Translations under genes and position numbers: made by a program
NCBI RefSeq assembly: GCF_000473995.1
Contig: NC_022571.1
Location: forward strand, 3,317,416 to 3,381,415
Direction: 5' to 3'
Source of the DNA: Clostridium saccharobutylicum DSM 13864
GTDB lineage: Bacteria > Bacillota > Clostridia > Clostridiales > Clostridiaceae
Length of the DNA: 64,000 bases
Notes under the pieces: model-generated
What the model was told of the DNA's origin: nothing
The model's database searches: none
Seen by the model: the letters and a program-made list of their open reading frames with translations, nothing else
Part shown: piece by piece, positions 33,169 to 42,005 of the stretch
How the letters are laid out: each line of letters begins with the position of its first letter
Position numbering within the stretch: position 1 is the first letter of the stretch

Positions 33169-33196
33169 AAAATCCCTCCAAGAAATAGACGTGAAA

Positions 33197-33250
33197 ATAG
33201 CACACGTCATATTTTAAAAATTATTTTTCAAAAAATATGATGTGTGCTAT
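33197..33250 (-). terminator. Hairpin terminator of the GGGtGRT operon at the prophage border
   Basis: A 19-base stem ATAGCACACGTCATATTTT (33197-33215) with AAAATATGATGTGTGCTAT (33232-33250), one wobble, 16-base loop, then TTTTC on the minus strand. Serves the NifU-like/GGGtGRT operon. The integrase start lies 29 bases beyond, so attR must be at or next to this hairpin. Confidence 0.75.
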
Positions 33251-33303
33251 ATATTATTTTAAGTATTTAATTATCTTAAAGTCTGTAAAGCCAGTAATAC
33301 CAA

Positions 33304-34305
33304 TTACTTCGCCATACCTTCTTCAACAGCAACAGCAACTGCAACAGTAGCTCCTACCATTGGGTTGTTACCCATTCCGATAAGACCCATCATTTCAACG
33401 TGAGCTGGAACTGATGATGATCCTGCGAATTGTGCATCTGAATGCATTCTTCCCATAGTATCAGTCATACCGTATGAAGCTGGACCTGCAGCCATGTTAT
33501 CTGGGTGAAGAGTTCTTCCTGTACCACCACCTGATGCTACTGAGAAGTATTTCTTACCTTGTTCGATACATTCTTTCTTATATGTTCCTGCAACTGGATG
33601 TTGGAATCTAGTTGGGTTAGTTGAGTTACCAGTGATTGATACATCAACGCCTTCTTTGTGCATTATTGCAACACCTTCTCTAACATCGTCACAACCATAA
33701 CATTTAACTTTAGCTCTTTCTCCTGTAGAGTAAGCTTTTTCTTTAACTACTTTAACTTCTCCAGTATAGTAGTCAAATTGAGTTTGAACATATGTGAATC
33801 CATTAATTCTTGAAATAATGAATGCAGCATCTTTTCCAAGACCATTTAAGATAACTCTTAAAGGTTCTTTTCTTACTCTGTTAGCTTTTTCTGCTATTTT
33901 AATAGCACCTTCAGCAGCAGCAAAACTTTCGTGTCCTGCTAAGAATGCGAAACATTTAGTTTCTTCTCTTAAAAGCATAGCTCCTAAGTTTCCGTGTCCT
34001 AAACCAACTTTTCTGTCATCTGCAACTGATCCTGGGATACAGAATGCTTGTAATCCTTCTCCGATTGCTTCAGCAGCATCAGCAGCCTTTGTGCAACCTT
34101 TCTTTATAGCTATAGCAGCTCCTAAAGTATAAGCCCATCCAGCATTTTCAAATGCGATTGGTTGAGTTTCTTTTGCAATTGTATAAGCATCTACTCCTTT
34201 TTCAGCGCAGACTGCCTTTGCATCTTCTAGAGTCTTCATTCCGTATTTTTCTAATACAGGAGTGATTTGGTTAATTCTTCTTTCATAACTTTCAAATAAT
34301 GCCAT
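33304..34305 (-). CDS. GGGtGRT protein
   Basis: 333 aa. The name-giving motif GGGTGRT is visible near residue 255 (SVASGGGTGRTLHPDN). Other marks: LGHGNLGAMLLREETKCFAFLAGHESFAAAEG around 103-135 and a Gly-rich C-terminus (MMGLIGMGNNPMVGATVAVAV). The family is conserved in anaerobic Firmicutes next to a NifU-like scaffold, as here (27-base gap). Function is unknown; an Fe-S related role is inferred from the partner. RBS AAAGGAGGAAATATT. Confidence 0.9.
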   Translation of the reverse strand: MALFESYERRINQITPVLEKYGMKTLEDAKAVCAEKGVDAYTIAKETQPIAFENAGWAYTLGAAIAIKKGCTKAADAAEAIGEGLQAFCIPGSVADDRKVGLGHGNLGAMLLREETKCFAFLAGHESFAAAEGAIKIAEKANRVRKEPLRVILNGLGKDAAFIISRINGFTYVQTQFDYYTGEVKVVKEKAYSTGERAKVKCYGCDDVREGVAIMHKEGVDVSITGNSTNPTRFQHPVAGTYKKECIEQGKKYFSVASGGGTGRTLHPDNMAAGPASYGMTDTMGRMHSDAQFAGSSSVPAHVEMMGLIGMGNNPMVGATVAVAVAVEEGMAK

Positions 34306-34331
34306 AATAATATTTCCTCCTTTACAAATAA

Positions 34332-35024
34332 TTATTTATGTCTTGGATCCATTAATTCAGCTGCATCAGCAACTCTACCGTATTGACCTCTAGCTGCTTC
34401 TAATGCTTCGTTAGCATCCATTCCCTTAGCTACATTTTCCATCATTTTTCCTAAGTTAACAAACTTATATCCAATGATTTCTTTATCTTCATCAACAGCA
34501 ACTTCAGTTACATAACCTTCTGCCATTTCTAAGTATCTAGGTCCTTTTGCAAGAGTTCCGTACATAGTACCAACTTGAGATCTTAATCCCTTACCTAAAT
34601 CTTCAAGACCTGCTCCGATAGGTAGTCCACCTTCTGAGAATGCAGTTTGAGTTCTTCCATAAACGATTTGTAAGAATAATTCTCTCATAGCTGTGTTTAT
34701 AGCGTCACAAACTAAGTCTGTGTTTAATGCTTCTAATATAGTTTTTCCTGGTAATATTTCTGAAGCCATAGCAGCTGAATGAGTCATTCCTGAACATCCA
34801 ATTGTTTCAACTAATGCTTCTTGAATGATACCATCCTTAACATTTAAAGTTAACTTACAAGCTCCTTGTTGTGGTGCACACCAACCTATTCCGTGAGTTA
34901 ATCCTGATATATCAGTTACTTCTTTAGATTGAACCCATTTTCCTTCTGCAGGAATTGGTGCTGGTCCGTGATTAGGACCTTTAGCAAGTACACACATTTC
35001 TTCAACTTCTTTTGAATACATCAT
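34332..35024 (-). CDS. NifU/IscU-like Fe-S scaffold protein
   Basis: 230 aa from ATG 35024 (GGGAGGAG nine bases upstream; a longer frame to 35123 lacks an RBS). The IscU-like region holds Cys in GWCAPQQGACKL, ETIGCSGMTHSAAMASEI and LVCDAI, four candidate cluster ligands. The C-terminal half (about 130-230) with GLRSQVGTMYGTLAKGPRYLEMAEGYV is specific to this clostridial subfamily. Transcribed ahead of GGGtGRT from one promoter. Scaffold function is inferred from the family; which target it serves is unknown. Confidence 0.85.
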   Translation of the reverse strand: MMYSKEVEEMCVLAKGPNHGPAPIPAEGKWVQSKEVTDISGLTHGIGWCAPQQGACKLTLNVKDGIIQEALVETIGCSGMTHSAAMASEILPGKTILEALNTDLVCDAINTAMRELFLQIVYGRTQTAFSEGGLPIGAGLEDLGKGLRSQVGTMYGTLAKGPRYLEMAEGYVTEVAVDEDKEIIGYKFVNLGKMMENVAKGMDANEALEAARGQYGRVADAAELMDPRHK

Positions 35025-35109
35025 ATATTTTTGCTCCTCCCTAATTAATAGATAATCACAACTTTTAAACCTTATTTCTAAGCTTTCTAATTGTACTGGA
35101 CATAAAATA

Positions 35110-35167
35110 ACCCAGTGGGGCATTTTTCCCCTACTGCTATTTTAGCAAATGATTTAACTTGTAACAA
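35110..35167 (-). promoter_or_regulatory. Promoter and 5' hairpin of the NifU-like/GGGtGRT operon
   Basis: TTGTTA (35167-35162), 17 bases, TAAAAT (35144-35139) on the minus strand. Immediately at the predicted start of the RNA is CAGT-A-GGGG...CCCC-ACTG (35136-35113). This stem could stabilise the 5' end or be a protein/RNA signal. The leader is about 110 nt. Confidence 0.65.
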
Positions 35168-35470
35168 CCTTTATTTGAAATTTTCTCTAAGAAATCTACA
35201 AAAAGTTATTTTAATTTTTAAAAATTGTATTTTTTTCAACTTCTTAAATACATTAACACAATATTGCATATAACTTTGTTGTTGTAAAATTTAATTGTAT
35301 GAATATTAAAAGACTAATTTATTGTTTAATATAAATATAGGATTAAAATTAAATTATGAAACAGAAACGTAAAAACAGATATTTTTGCTATCTGAGCTTT
35401 AATCATCAATGATAACTGTAACTTTATAAAAACATGTAAAAAGCAAAATATATTTTTTTAAAAATAAGTA
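35168..35470. other. Gap between the NifU-like operon and tRNA-Leu
   Basis: About 300 bases, AT-rich. A short CAGATA...TATCTG hairpin (about 35377-35395) followed on the minus strand by TTTTTAC could be a weak terminator. Nothing else seen. Confidence 0.4.
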
Positions 35471-35499
35471 TTGCAATATTTTCTAATACATGCTAGAAT
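35471..35499 (+). promoter_or_regulatory. Promoter of tRNA-Leu
   Basis: TTGCAA (35471-35476), 17 bases, TAGAAT (35494-35499), ending 19 bases before the tRNA. Confidence 0.75.
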
Positions 35500-35518
35500 A
35501 TGTTTTGTCAGCTAACAT

Positions 35519-35605
35519 GCCGCTGTGATGGAATTGGCAGACGTGGTGGACTCAAAATCCTCTGGTAGTGATATCGTGCCGGTTCGAATCCGGCCAGCGG
35601 CACCA
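35519..35605 (+). tRNA. tRNA-Leu (anticodon CAA)
   Basis: 87 nt. Acceptor GCCGCTG pairs with CAGCGGC; the D arm, a long variable arm (class II), T-loop GGTTCGAATCC and an encoded CCA are all visible. The anticodon loop CTCAAAA gives CAA, reading TTG codons. It stands alone with its own promoter and terminator and is not the integration site of the prophage, which lies 2.3 kb away. Confidence 0.96.
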
Positions 35606-35621
35606 TTTATTTAGATGAATT

Positions 35622-35668
35622 GCTGTATTACTTGGTTTACATACCTTGTAGTACAGCTTTTTTTATTT
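35622..35668 (+). terminator. Terminator after tRNA-Leu
   Basis: GCTGTATTAC (35622-35631) pairs with GTAGTACAGC (35648-35657) and inner GG/CC pairs, followed by TTTTTTTATT. Confidence 0.85.
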
Positions 35669-36352
35669 GTTTGTTTCTACACGATTTTATAATACATTAA
35701 ATACTAAAACATATCTTTATAACAATTCCCTTCCCTATCCTATTAACTTATTTTTAAATATCAATATATATTCTCTTCTTTGTTATTCCATTTGTTACAT
35801 CTCTCTTGACATTTATTATGAATATCAGTATCAATTTTCACAATACTGCTTTAATCGTTGTTTATTATATAATCTATACTAAAAAAAGATTAATAAAATT
35901 TCTATCAAAAACAAAAACACAGTACACTCAAATAATTTATCCAACATGTTTCTCCCTTTTTATAATTAACAATTAAATTAGAAACTACAACAAAACATGC
36001 ATACAGGAGTAAATTTTTCACTTTCCTTTTTATACTTACGTTATTAAAGTATTTCTCAATAAAATCTTTAGTATCTCGGTTGACTAACGGACACAGTCCT
36101 ATACGTTCATAATATCTACATAATATCGAAATGTTTGAATGAAAATGTCAATTTTTTACTTATTTCTGCAATAATCATAACTTTTCCTCTTCTTTGTGTT
36201 GTATTGTAGTGCCTATAATTATAATAGTCATTTAAAGTGATAAACTTCCAGTATAAACTAACGCAATAAAGGAAAAATATATTTGTTAAATACATTAGGT
36301 ATTCTTGATTATTGTAATTAACACTTACAAAAAACGAAAGGAGATCATAATT
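35669..36352. other. Long AT-rich gap after tRNA-Leu
   Basis: About 680 bases. Open frames here are AT-driven and lack RBS. There is a repeat-like AACGGACACAGTCCTATACGTT (36087-36108) and TATAAT boxes near 36215-36230 that may drive the small gene at 36353. No RNA or mobile element recognised; probably an eroded region. Confidence 0.4.
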
Positions 36353-36514
36353 ATGGTTAGAAATGCATATGATGTCGAAGGTTTAAAGATATTAAATTCA
36401 AACAATTCAGTACAAAATTCCGCTAGCAGCGTTTACTCTGGCAGTGCTAAAAAATCTGCTTCTAAAAAAGGTAATACAACAAATTCTTCCGATTCATCAG
36501 ATACTTCAAAATAA
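36353..36514 (+). CDS. Small Ser/Lys-rich protein
   Basis: 53 aa, ATG 36353 with AAAGGAGAT eight bases upstream. Short ordered start (MVRNAYDVEGLKILN) then a low-complexity Ser/Asn/Lys tail with YSGSAKKSASKKG. No transmembrane segment. No family recognised; the strong RBS and a following hairpin support it as real. Confidence 0.6.
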   Translation: MVRNAYDVEGLKILNSNNSVQNSASSVYSGSAKKSASKKGNTTNSSDSSDTSK

Positions 36515-36570
36515 ATTTAATGTACAAAAGTTATATATTAATTAAAATTAAATTCTAGCAACTACAAATA

Positions 36571-36624
36571 ACCCACATAAACTTCAGATGATAAATAAAA
36601 CTTTCAAATGAAGTTTATGTAGGT
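36571..36624 (+). terminator. Inverted repeat after the small Ser-rich gene
   Basis: ACCCACATAAACTTCA (36571-36586) and TGAAGTTTATGTAGGT (36609-36624), one mismatch. Only a short T-stretch follows, so it may work in both directions. Confidence 0.6.
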
Positions 36625-36667
36625 TTAACCAATATATTTTCTGGGTATGTTATTTTGTCTTGTAATT

Positions 36668-36889
36668 TTACTTTTCTTCACTCTCTTTAGTTTTTCTATC
36701 TATACCACATGATGTCCATGGGTAATCTGTATTGGCTAGATCACATAGCTTTGATGAATCTACTTTGCTTTTTTCTTCTTCAAAAGTCACTTCATATTTT
36801 TCTTCACATTTACCACTATAACCATATTTTTTGTCTTTGCTCACATTACTCGTCTCAAATCTTTTATAATTTATGTATTTATTATATAA
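36668..36889 (-). pseudogene. Truncated Cys-containing coding remnant
   Basis: A minus-strand frame of about 73 codons ending at TAA 36670-36668, bounded upstream by TGA and lacking a start with RBS. The translation is protein-like, for example KYGYSGKCEEKYEVTFEEEK and KLCDLANTDYPWTSCGIDRK, acidic with three Cys. No family recognised; probably the 3' end of a decayed gene. Confidence 0.5.
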
Positions 36890-36962
36890 TCAGAAACATC
36901 TTTTTATTATACCACTGTTCTTCTATATATGTAATTTAGTTATAAAATAATATACTTCTATT

Positions 36963-37889
36963 CTACATTAACTTCTTTCTATTTTTGTTCTTTATTAAAA
37001 CACTGATTTTTTGAACAGGTACACTTGATAATATCAATAAAGATGCAAAAAACTCTATCATTGTTAACTTCTCCCCTAACAATAGAAAAATAAAAAATAA
37101 AGTAACACATGGTGTAAAAAATGTAAAACTTGCAATCAAAGAAGCTGGTGAATATTTTAAAGCTTGAAAATAAAGAAAGGATCCAGCGACTATATTACTC
37201 ATACTTAACCATAAAAGGCCATATAAATCAGTAATTTGCGGAAGTTTAAAACTTGAAAAGAAAGTGACACCAAATATAGATAAAACAAAAGATATAACTG
37301 TAATAAAAAATGTACTGAGCAACATGTCTTTTGTATTTTTCTTAACAAGATTACTAAAAAGTCCCCAGCTTATAGCAGCTATCATCGCCATCATATCTCC
37401 CTTAAAATTTGTAAATTTCAAGCTTACTAAGTCGCCCTTTGTTATTAAAAGAACAGTTCCTATAAATCCAATTAATATTGAACTAACCTTATAAATATTT
37501 AACTTTTCTTTATTTATAGGTATAGCAAAAATAACAATAAAAATTGGAAATAAATAATTGAGCATAGATGCTTCTATTGCTGGAATGACCTCAAGCGCTT
37601 TAAATAATAATATATCATAGAGAAAGGCTAGAATACCACATAGAGCTAATAAACTGATTTCTGATAGTTTCCATGATAAAATATCTTTTAAACTTCCTTT
37701 GAATATTAAAATTATTAAAAATACAATAACAGCCAACCCATACATATAAGACAAAACTTGATAGCTATCCAAATGATTCAAAAGCAATTTACTTGTTGCT
37801 GCTAACGATCCCCACATAAGTAATAAAATAGGCATTAAAATAAATGGATTTTTTGATGCCTGAACTCGTTGATTATCATCCATAATCAC
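36963..37889 (-). CDS. EamA (DMT) family transporter
   Basis: 308 aa, ten predicted transmembrane helices in two EamA halves: LMPILLLMWGSLAATSKLL at the start, LLALCGILAFLYDILLFKAL, IAAISWGLFSNLVKK, ASFTFFTPCVTLFFIFLLLGE near the end. Probable exporter of amino acids or other metabolites; substrate not predictable. AAGGAG seven bases before GTG 37889. Not in an operon. Confidence 0.88.
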   Translation of the reverse strand: MIMDDNQRVQASKNPFILMPILLLMWGSLAATSKLLLNHLDSYQVLSYMYGLAVIVFLIILIFKGSLKDILSWKLSEISLLALCGILAFLYDILLFKALEVIPAIEASMLNYLFPIFIVIFAIPINKEKLNIYKVSSILIGFIGTVLLITKGDLVSLKFTNFKGDMMAMIAAISWGLFSNLVKKNTKDMLLSTFFITVISFVLSIFGVTFFSSFKLPQITDLYGLLWLSMSNIVAGSFLYFQALKYSPASLIASFTFFTPCVTLFFIFLLLGEKLTMIEFFASLLILSSVPVQKISVLIKNKNRKKLM

Positions 37890-37956
37890 AAATCATCTCC
37901 TTCCTATAAAATATTATATATCATATAAATAAATTTCCGTACTTTAAATAAAAAAT

Positions 37957-38000
37957 GGACAATAGATAGTTTTGCTTTTTTACAAAATTATCTACTGTCC
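37957..38000 (-). terminator. Terminator of the sigma/anti-sigma operon
   Basis: GGACAGTAGATA and TATCTATTGTCC on the minus strand with CAAAA/TTTTG inner pairing, then ATTTTTTATTT. A second small hairpin (AGGAAT/ATTCCT near 38170-38192) lies closer to the stop. Confidence 0.75.
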
Positions 38001-38208
38001 TAATTATATTTTACCTAAAATTTTTACTTAATCTTAAATTGTTTATTATATCTTATGCCTTTAATAAAACTTTTATTTAATGCAGCATTTTTTACTTTCA
38101 GTGAATTGTTTTCTAAGTTTATAGACTCTATAAAAATTTTGTGTAAATTTAATAAAAATACATTAAGCTCCAAGGAATAAATGATATAATTCCTCAGGGA
38201 TAGTCTTT

Positions 38209-39027
38209 TTATCCTATAACTTCTTTTGCCATATTAATCATATCATCCTGACTTAATTCAGTATAATCCATATTGAGGATAGAATAAGATATTCCATCTT
38301 CATACCACATGACTGTTTGATTTTGACTAACTTCTATTTCGTCTTTGTCACTTCCATATCCAATTTCAAGAAGTCCTTTATTTTCTAATTCTTTTTCTTC
38401 ATCTGTTGGCTCATATCCTTCTGGAACTGACTTGTATTGGTTGCTAGTATATTCAATTTTTATTCCCTTATATTCTACTGATACAGCATTGTTTGAAATA
38501 TTTTCATCGAAATGTTTCTGATCTACTTTCGCAGCAGACATACCCAAACTCTGATTTTTTTTAGAACCTTCTTTTTTATAATCAAAATCTGCACTCTTGT
38601 ATTTCTCAACAGCAGCTCCCTTATCATCACGGACCTCATTGTTTCTATAGTTAAATGTATCAAATTTAAATCCATTATTAAAGGATCCAACATATTTAGG
38701 TGTAAAGCCAACACTCTCTTTTACTTTATCTTCACTTGGAAAAGTTTTAACTTCAGTTAGATGAGATGATGAACCAAATATTGCAGACTTATTAGTTGCT
38801 GCAACGCATGTTACGGTTGTTGCAACAATCAACATCCCCGCAATTATAAATGTCTTTGCTTTTAATAATTTATGTTTCATAATAAAAACTCCTTTATTAT
38901 CCTTTTCTTTTAATATTTCATTTCTAATTTTAAAAAACATATTTTCGGGTATTGAAGCATTATCTGCTTTATCAATTAAGCATTCTTTAATTTTTTGATC
39001 TATATTTTCATTAAAATTTTTATTCAT
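38209..39027 (-). CDS. Membrane anti-sigma factor-like protein
   Basis: 272 aa. Cytoplasmic N-terminus (about 1-50, NENIDQKIKECLIDKADNAS), one transmembrane helix at about 56-76 (TFIIAGMLIVATTVTCVAA) and an extracellular part with DUF4367-like content near the C-terminus (QTVMWYEDGISYSILNMDY). It overlaps the ECF sigma gene by 8 bases, the standard layout of sigma and its membrane anti-sigma. No zinc motif is present in the cytoplasmic part. Confidence 0.8.
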   Translation of the reverse strand: MNKNFNENIDQKIKECLIDKADNASIPENMFFKIRNEILKEKDNKGVFIMKHKLLKAKTFIIAGMLIVATTVTCVAATNKSAIFGSSSHLTEVKTFPSEDKVKESVGFTPKYVGSFNNGFKFDTFNYRNNEVRDDKGAAVEKYKSADFDYKKEGSKKNQSLGMSAAKVDQKHFDENISNNAVSVEYKGIKIEYTSNQYKSVPEGYEPTDEEKELENKGLLEIGYGSDKDEIEVSQNQTVMWYEDGISYSILNMDYTELSQDDMINMAKEVIG

Positions 39028-39601
39028 TAAGTCTCACCCTCTTTAAATTTCTATGATTATATTCATCGTCACATTTAATTAAACTGCTTTTTAATTTTTT
39101 TCTTGCACTATGAAGTCTCGATTTGACTGTTCCTTCAAAGCATCCCATTATTTTTGCAATTTCCTTAACTGTAAGACCATTAAAATAATATAGAATAATT
39201 ACTGTTTTTTGTTTTAAATCAAGCTTTTCAATTTCTTCATGAAGATTATTGTTTTGTTCTTTCCTTAAATATTGATCTATAGAAGTATCAATACTTTTTT
39301 CATCTGCCTTTTCAAATATATTGTCAACTGGCAAAGATTTTTTATCTTTTTTTGCATATCTCCATGCAATTCGTGTAAGCATTTTGAAAAACCATGATTT
39401 AAAAGATTCAGGATTTTTAAGACTTTTTACATTGTTATAACAGCTTATAAATGCTTCTTGTACAATATCTTCACTTGTATGCTTGCTAGCTGTAATAAGA
39501 TATGCGTATTTGTATGATTCATTTTTATATATTTCAAACAATTCACCTAATGCATTTATATCACCAGACTGGATTTTTATGACAAGCTCTTCTTCACACA
39601 A
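39020..39601 (-). CDS. ECF sigma factor (SigW/RpoE type)
   Basis: 193 aa. Region 2: YLITASKHTSEDIVQEAFISCYNNV; region 4: LDLKQKTVIILYYFNGLTVKEIAKIMGCFEGTVKSRLHSARKKLK. Directs RNA polymerase to an envelope-stress or similar regulon; typically it also activates its own operon. The next gene encodes its probable anti-sigma. Confidence 0.93.
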   Translation of the reverse strand: MCEEELVIKIQSGDINALGELFEIYKNESYKYAYLITASKHTSEDIVQEAFISCYNNVKSLKNPESFKSWFFKMLTRIAWRYAKKDKKSLPVDNIFEKADEKSIDTSIDQYLRKEQNNNLHEEIEKLDLKQKTVIILYYFNGLTVKEIAKIMGCFEGTVKSRLHSARKKLKSSLIKCDDEYNHRNLKRVRLNE

Positions 39602-40133
39602 TTTACTATCTCCCTTCTATTCTTATCGATGCATCTATATATTAGAGACATTAAGTTCTCAATTGGTTCATTTTTAACAAAAAATAATTATTATATAACA
39701 TTTACCATATATTGTTTAGCTAATATTGTTGAATGTACATATTGTGACAGCCTTATAAACGTTTAGCAAAACAATAAAACAGAAGTTGAAATTCCTACTT
39801 CTGTTTTATTACTTCACCAAATTCAGTTTTCTATTGTTAAGTTTACAAAATCAGTACACATATTTTAATTTTCCTCTCTTACAAATTACAATTTATCCTT
39901 TGGTTGATTATAACATATTTTGTAAATATAGCACTGTTAAGCTTTTACAATCATAGTCTGAATTTCTCACTGCTCTTCCACACTGTTACATTATAATAAA
40001 GCTTATAAATACAATAATGATTTTTTTCATAAATATTTACTCTATAAATGTAAATAAGCAACATATCATACCATTATGAAATGTTGCTTTATCTTTATTA
40101 AAATTATAAAAAATATCACAAATGTATTTTTAG
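39602..40133. other. Gap with two hairpins
   Basis: About 530 bases. A perfect 14-base inverted repeat AATAAAACAGAAGT/ACTTCTGTTTTATT (39773-39810), and AGCAACAT/ATGTTGCT (40057-40088) with an inner TCATA/TATGA pair. The latter probably terminates the minus-strand oxidoreductase operon. The sigma operon promoter should lie just upstream of 39601 but is not obvious. Confidence 0.55.
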
Positions 40134-40292
40134 TTATGAATAGTTCAATACTCTTATTAATAATTTAACATTATTCACTCCTGAAGCTGTCGCAATTATA
40201 AAAGGATTTTTACTTTCTTTTAAGTAATCAAAAAACTCTGTTAATCCACTAGCTAATTTGAATTTATTCTTATTTATAAAACTATATTTCAT
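40134..40292 (-). pseudogene. HAD hydrolase fragment
   Basis: 52 codons, ATG 40292 overlapping the oxidoreductase stop. The translation NKFKLASGLTEFFDYLKESKNPFIIATASGVNN matches the region around HAD motif II of phosphoglucomutase-like hydrolases. The nucleophile motif DxDGT and the C-terminal lysine/acidic motifs are absent, so it is an internal fragment and cannot be active. Confidence 0.65.
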
Positions 40293-41727
40293 CAAGAGAT
40301 TTATTTGTAGGACTTTCTATCCAATTACCCTTATAATCATATCTTGAACCATGGCAAGGACAGTCCCAAGTTAATTCATCATCATTCCAATGAAGTTCAC
40401 ATTCTAGATGTGCACATTTTGTTGATACTGCAAATACCTTTCCATCGTTATCCTTATACACTCCAGTTTTTTGGCCATTATATTCTACGATACCGCCATG
40501 ACCTCTTTGAATACTTTCAAGACTTTCCTCTGGAATATCTATTCTCTGTGCAATAAAGTTCTTTGCAGTTATCATTAGATCATTAGCCGCATTTTTCATT
40601 GATGCTGACATATCAAATCTTCCAGGTGAAAATATTTCTGAAAAGTCATTTTCTTTTCCAAGAATCATATCACTTATTATCATTGCAGCTACCATTGAAG
40701 TTGTCATTCCCCATTTTTTAAACCCTGTCTCAACATAAATATCCGGAGTCTTTGATGAATAATGACCTATATAAGGTATATTATCTAAAGTCATACAGTC
40801 TTGTGCTGACCAATGATATTTTTCTATTGAATTAGGATAAAATTCTTTGGCTGCTTTTCTAAGCTTTTCATAAGCTCCGCCCTCTTCGTTTTCACCAGCT
40901 CTTTGTGCTGCACCACCAAATATTAATAAATTTTTATAATTTCTAAATGAATATGCATTTTTATCAATACCTTTATACATTCCATTTACATCTTGAGCAT
41001 TTTCTAAAGCTAAAACATATGACCTTTCTTGATGCATTCTCATAAAATAATATCCAGGAGTATTTAGAAATGGATAATGTGTTGCTACTATTATTTTATT
41101 TGCCTTAATTTTTATATCATCCTTTGTAACTACAGAAATTTCTTCTGTAATATCAAGTGCTGTTGTATTTTCATAAATAGTCAATTTTTCCGAAATTGTT
41201 TGCAAAAATTTAAGTGGATTAAACTGTGCTTGATTTTTAAATTTCAATGCTCCTTTAACCTTAAAAGGAAGATTTACTTCATCCACTAACTCTGCATCTA
41301 TTCCTAGTTTTTTTGCTGCAATATATTCATCTTCAAGGCTTTTAGTATTATCTACTGAATACACATATGCATCCTTGCGTTCAAAATCACAATCAATATT
41401 TTCCTCATCAATTATTTCTTTATACTTTTCTATTGCAAGTTGATTAGCCTTAAAATATTGACTTGCTCCTTCTTCTCCAAATTCCTTAATTATACTATCG
41501 TAAATTAAGTCATGCTGGCATGTTATCTTTGCTGTTGTATTTTTCGTAACTCCGCTAGCTGTACTTTTAGCATCAATAACAACAACCTCTCTCCCACTTT
41601 TAGTAAGCATATAGGCTGTAAGTAATCCAGCCATTCCAGCCCCTATTACAAGAATATCACATTCTATATCTTTACTTAAAGCTTCTCTTTTTCTAAAATT
41701 AACCTCAGAATTCCATACACTTTCCAT
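40282..41727 (-). CDS. FAD-dependent oxidoreductase with C-terminal Rieske domain
   Basis: 481 aa from ATG 41727 (GAGGTG six bases upstream; a GTG nine bases earlier lies inside the RBS). N-terminal Rossmann/DAO fold: ILVIGAGMAGLLTAYML and VVVIDAKSTASGVTKNTTAK. C-terminal about 80 residues: Rieske [2Fe-2S] ligands in CAHLECELHW and CPCHGSRYDYKG. This YhfW-like fusion is common in Firmicutes; its substrate is unknown. Probably monocistronic with a decayed neighbour. Confidence 0.9.
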   Translation of the reverse strand: MESVWNSEVNFRKREALSKDIECDILVIGAGMAGLLTAYMLTKSGREVVVIDAKSTASGVTKNTTAKITCQHDLIYDSIIKEFGEEGASQYFKANQLAIEKYKEIIDEENIDCDFERKDAYVYSVDNTKSLEDEYIAAKKLGIDAELVDEVNLPFKVKGALKFKNQAQFNPLKFLQTISEKLTIYENTTALDITEEISVVTKDDIKIKANKIIVATHYPFLNTPGYYFMRMHQERSYVLALENAQDVNGMYKGIDKNAYSFRNYKNLLIFGGAAQRAGENEEGGAYEKLRKAAKEFYPNSIEKYHWSAQDCMTLDNIPYIGHYSSKTPDIYVETGFKKWGMTTSMVAAMIISDMILGKENDFSEIFSPGRFDMSASMKNAANDLMITAKNFIAQRIDIPEESLESIQRGHGGIVEYNGQKTGVYKDNDGKVFAVSTKCAHLECELHWNDDELTWDCPCHGSRYDYKGNWIESPTNKSLDEI

Positions 41728-41822
41728 GTAAATCACCTCATGTTTAGTATTCCATTTTTTTTATAATATACACAGATTTATATTATGAAATAGACTATTT
41801 TAGGTTAATTATTATATACAAT

Positions 41823-41921
41823 TTATGTTACTGTGATTCCGTATTTCACATTCTCATATAATTTCTCAATATCTTTATTAAACATTCTAATACAACCATA
41901 AGGAACATCAAATCTAATTAT
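41823..41921 (-). pseudogene. L,D-transpeptidase (YkuD) C-terminal remnant
   Basis: A minus-strand frame ending TAA 41825-41823 translates to PYGCIRMFNKDIEKLYENVK then YGITVT, which is the C-terminal end of the YkuD domain (normally SHGCIRM-N-x-D). A stop in frame just upstream and the loss of the Ser-His residues show that the gene is dead. Confidence 0.6.
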
Positions 41922-42005
41922 TCCCAATTGATATTAATGCTTTTTGCTAATTTCATCTGTTATTAATGATTTTGAAGTATACATCACTTTCTCAAAATCA
42001 CATAG

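Larger units (their letters stand above)
1..33196. mobile_element. Temperate contractile-tailed prophage (partial, one end outside window)
   Basis: Continuous phage gene order: integrase, lysogeny regulators, replication/recombination, terminase, portal, capsid, sheath, tube, tape measure and hub. A tail sheath plus tube and XkdP/Q-like proteins mark a PBSX-type myovirus-like tail. The right border lies between the integrase start (33168) and the chromosomal GGGtGRT stop (33304). The left border, tail fibres and lysis genes are not in the window. All structural genes seen are intact, so it may be functional (inference). Confidence 0.95.

Noticed and set aside
35519..35605. tRNA-Leu as the prophage attachment site
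   Set aside because: It lies 2.3 kb from the integrase with intact chromosomal genes between.
35667..35882. 71-codon plus-strand frame after tRNA-Leu
   Set aside because: Starts inside the terminator T-run, no RBS, composition follows AT bias.
36709..36939. Plus-strand frame rich in His, Leu and Cys
   Set aside because: It is the complement of the more protein-like minus-strand remnant at 36668-36889.
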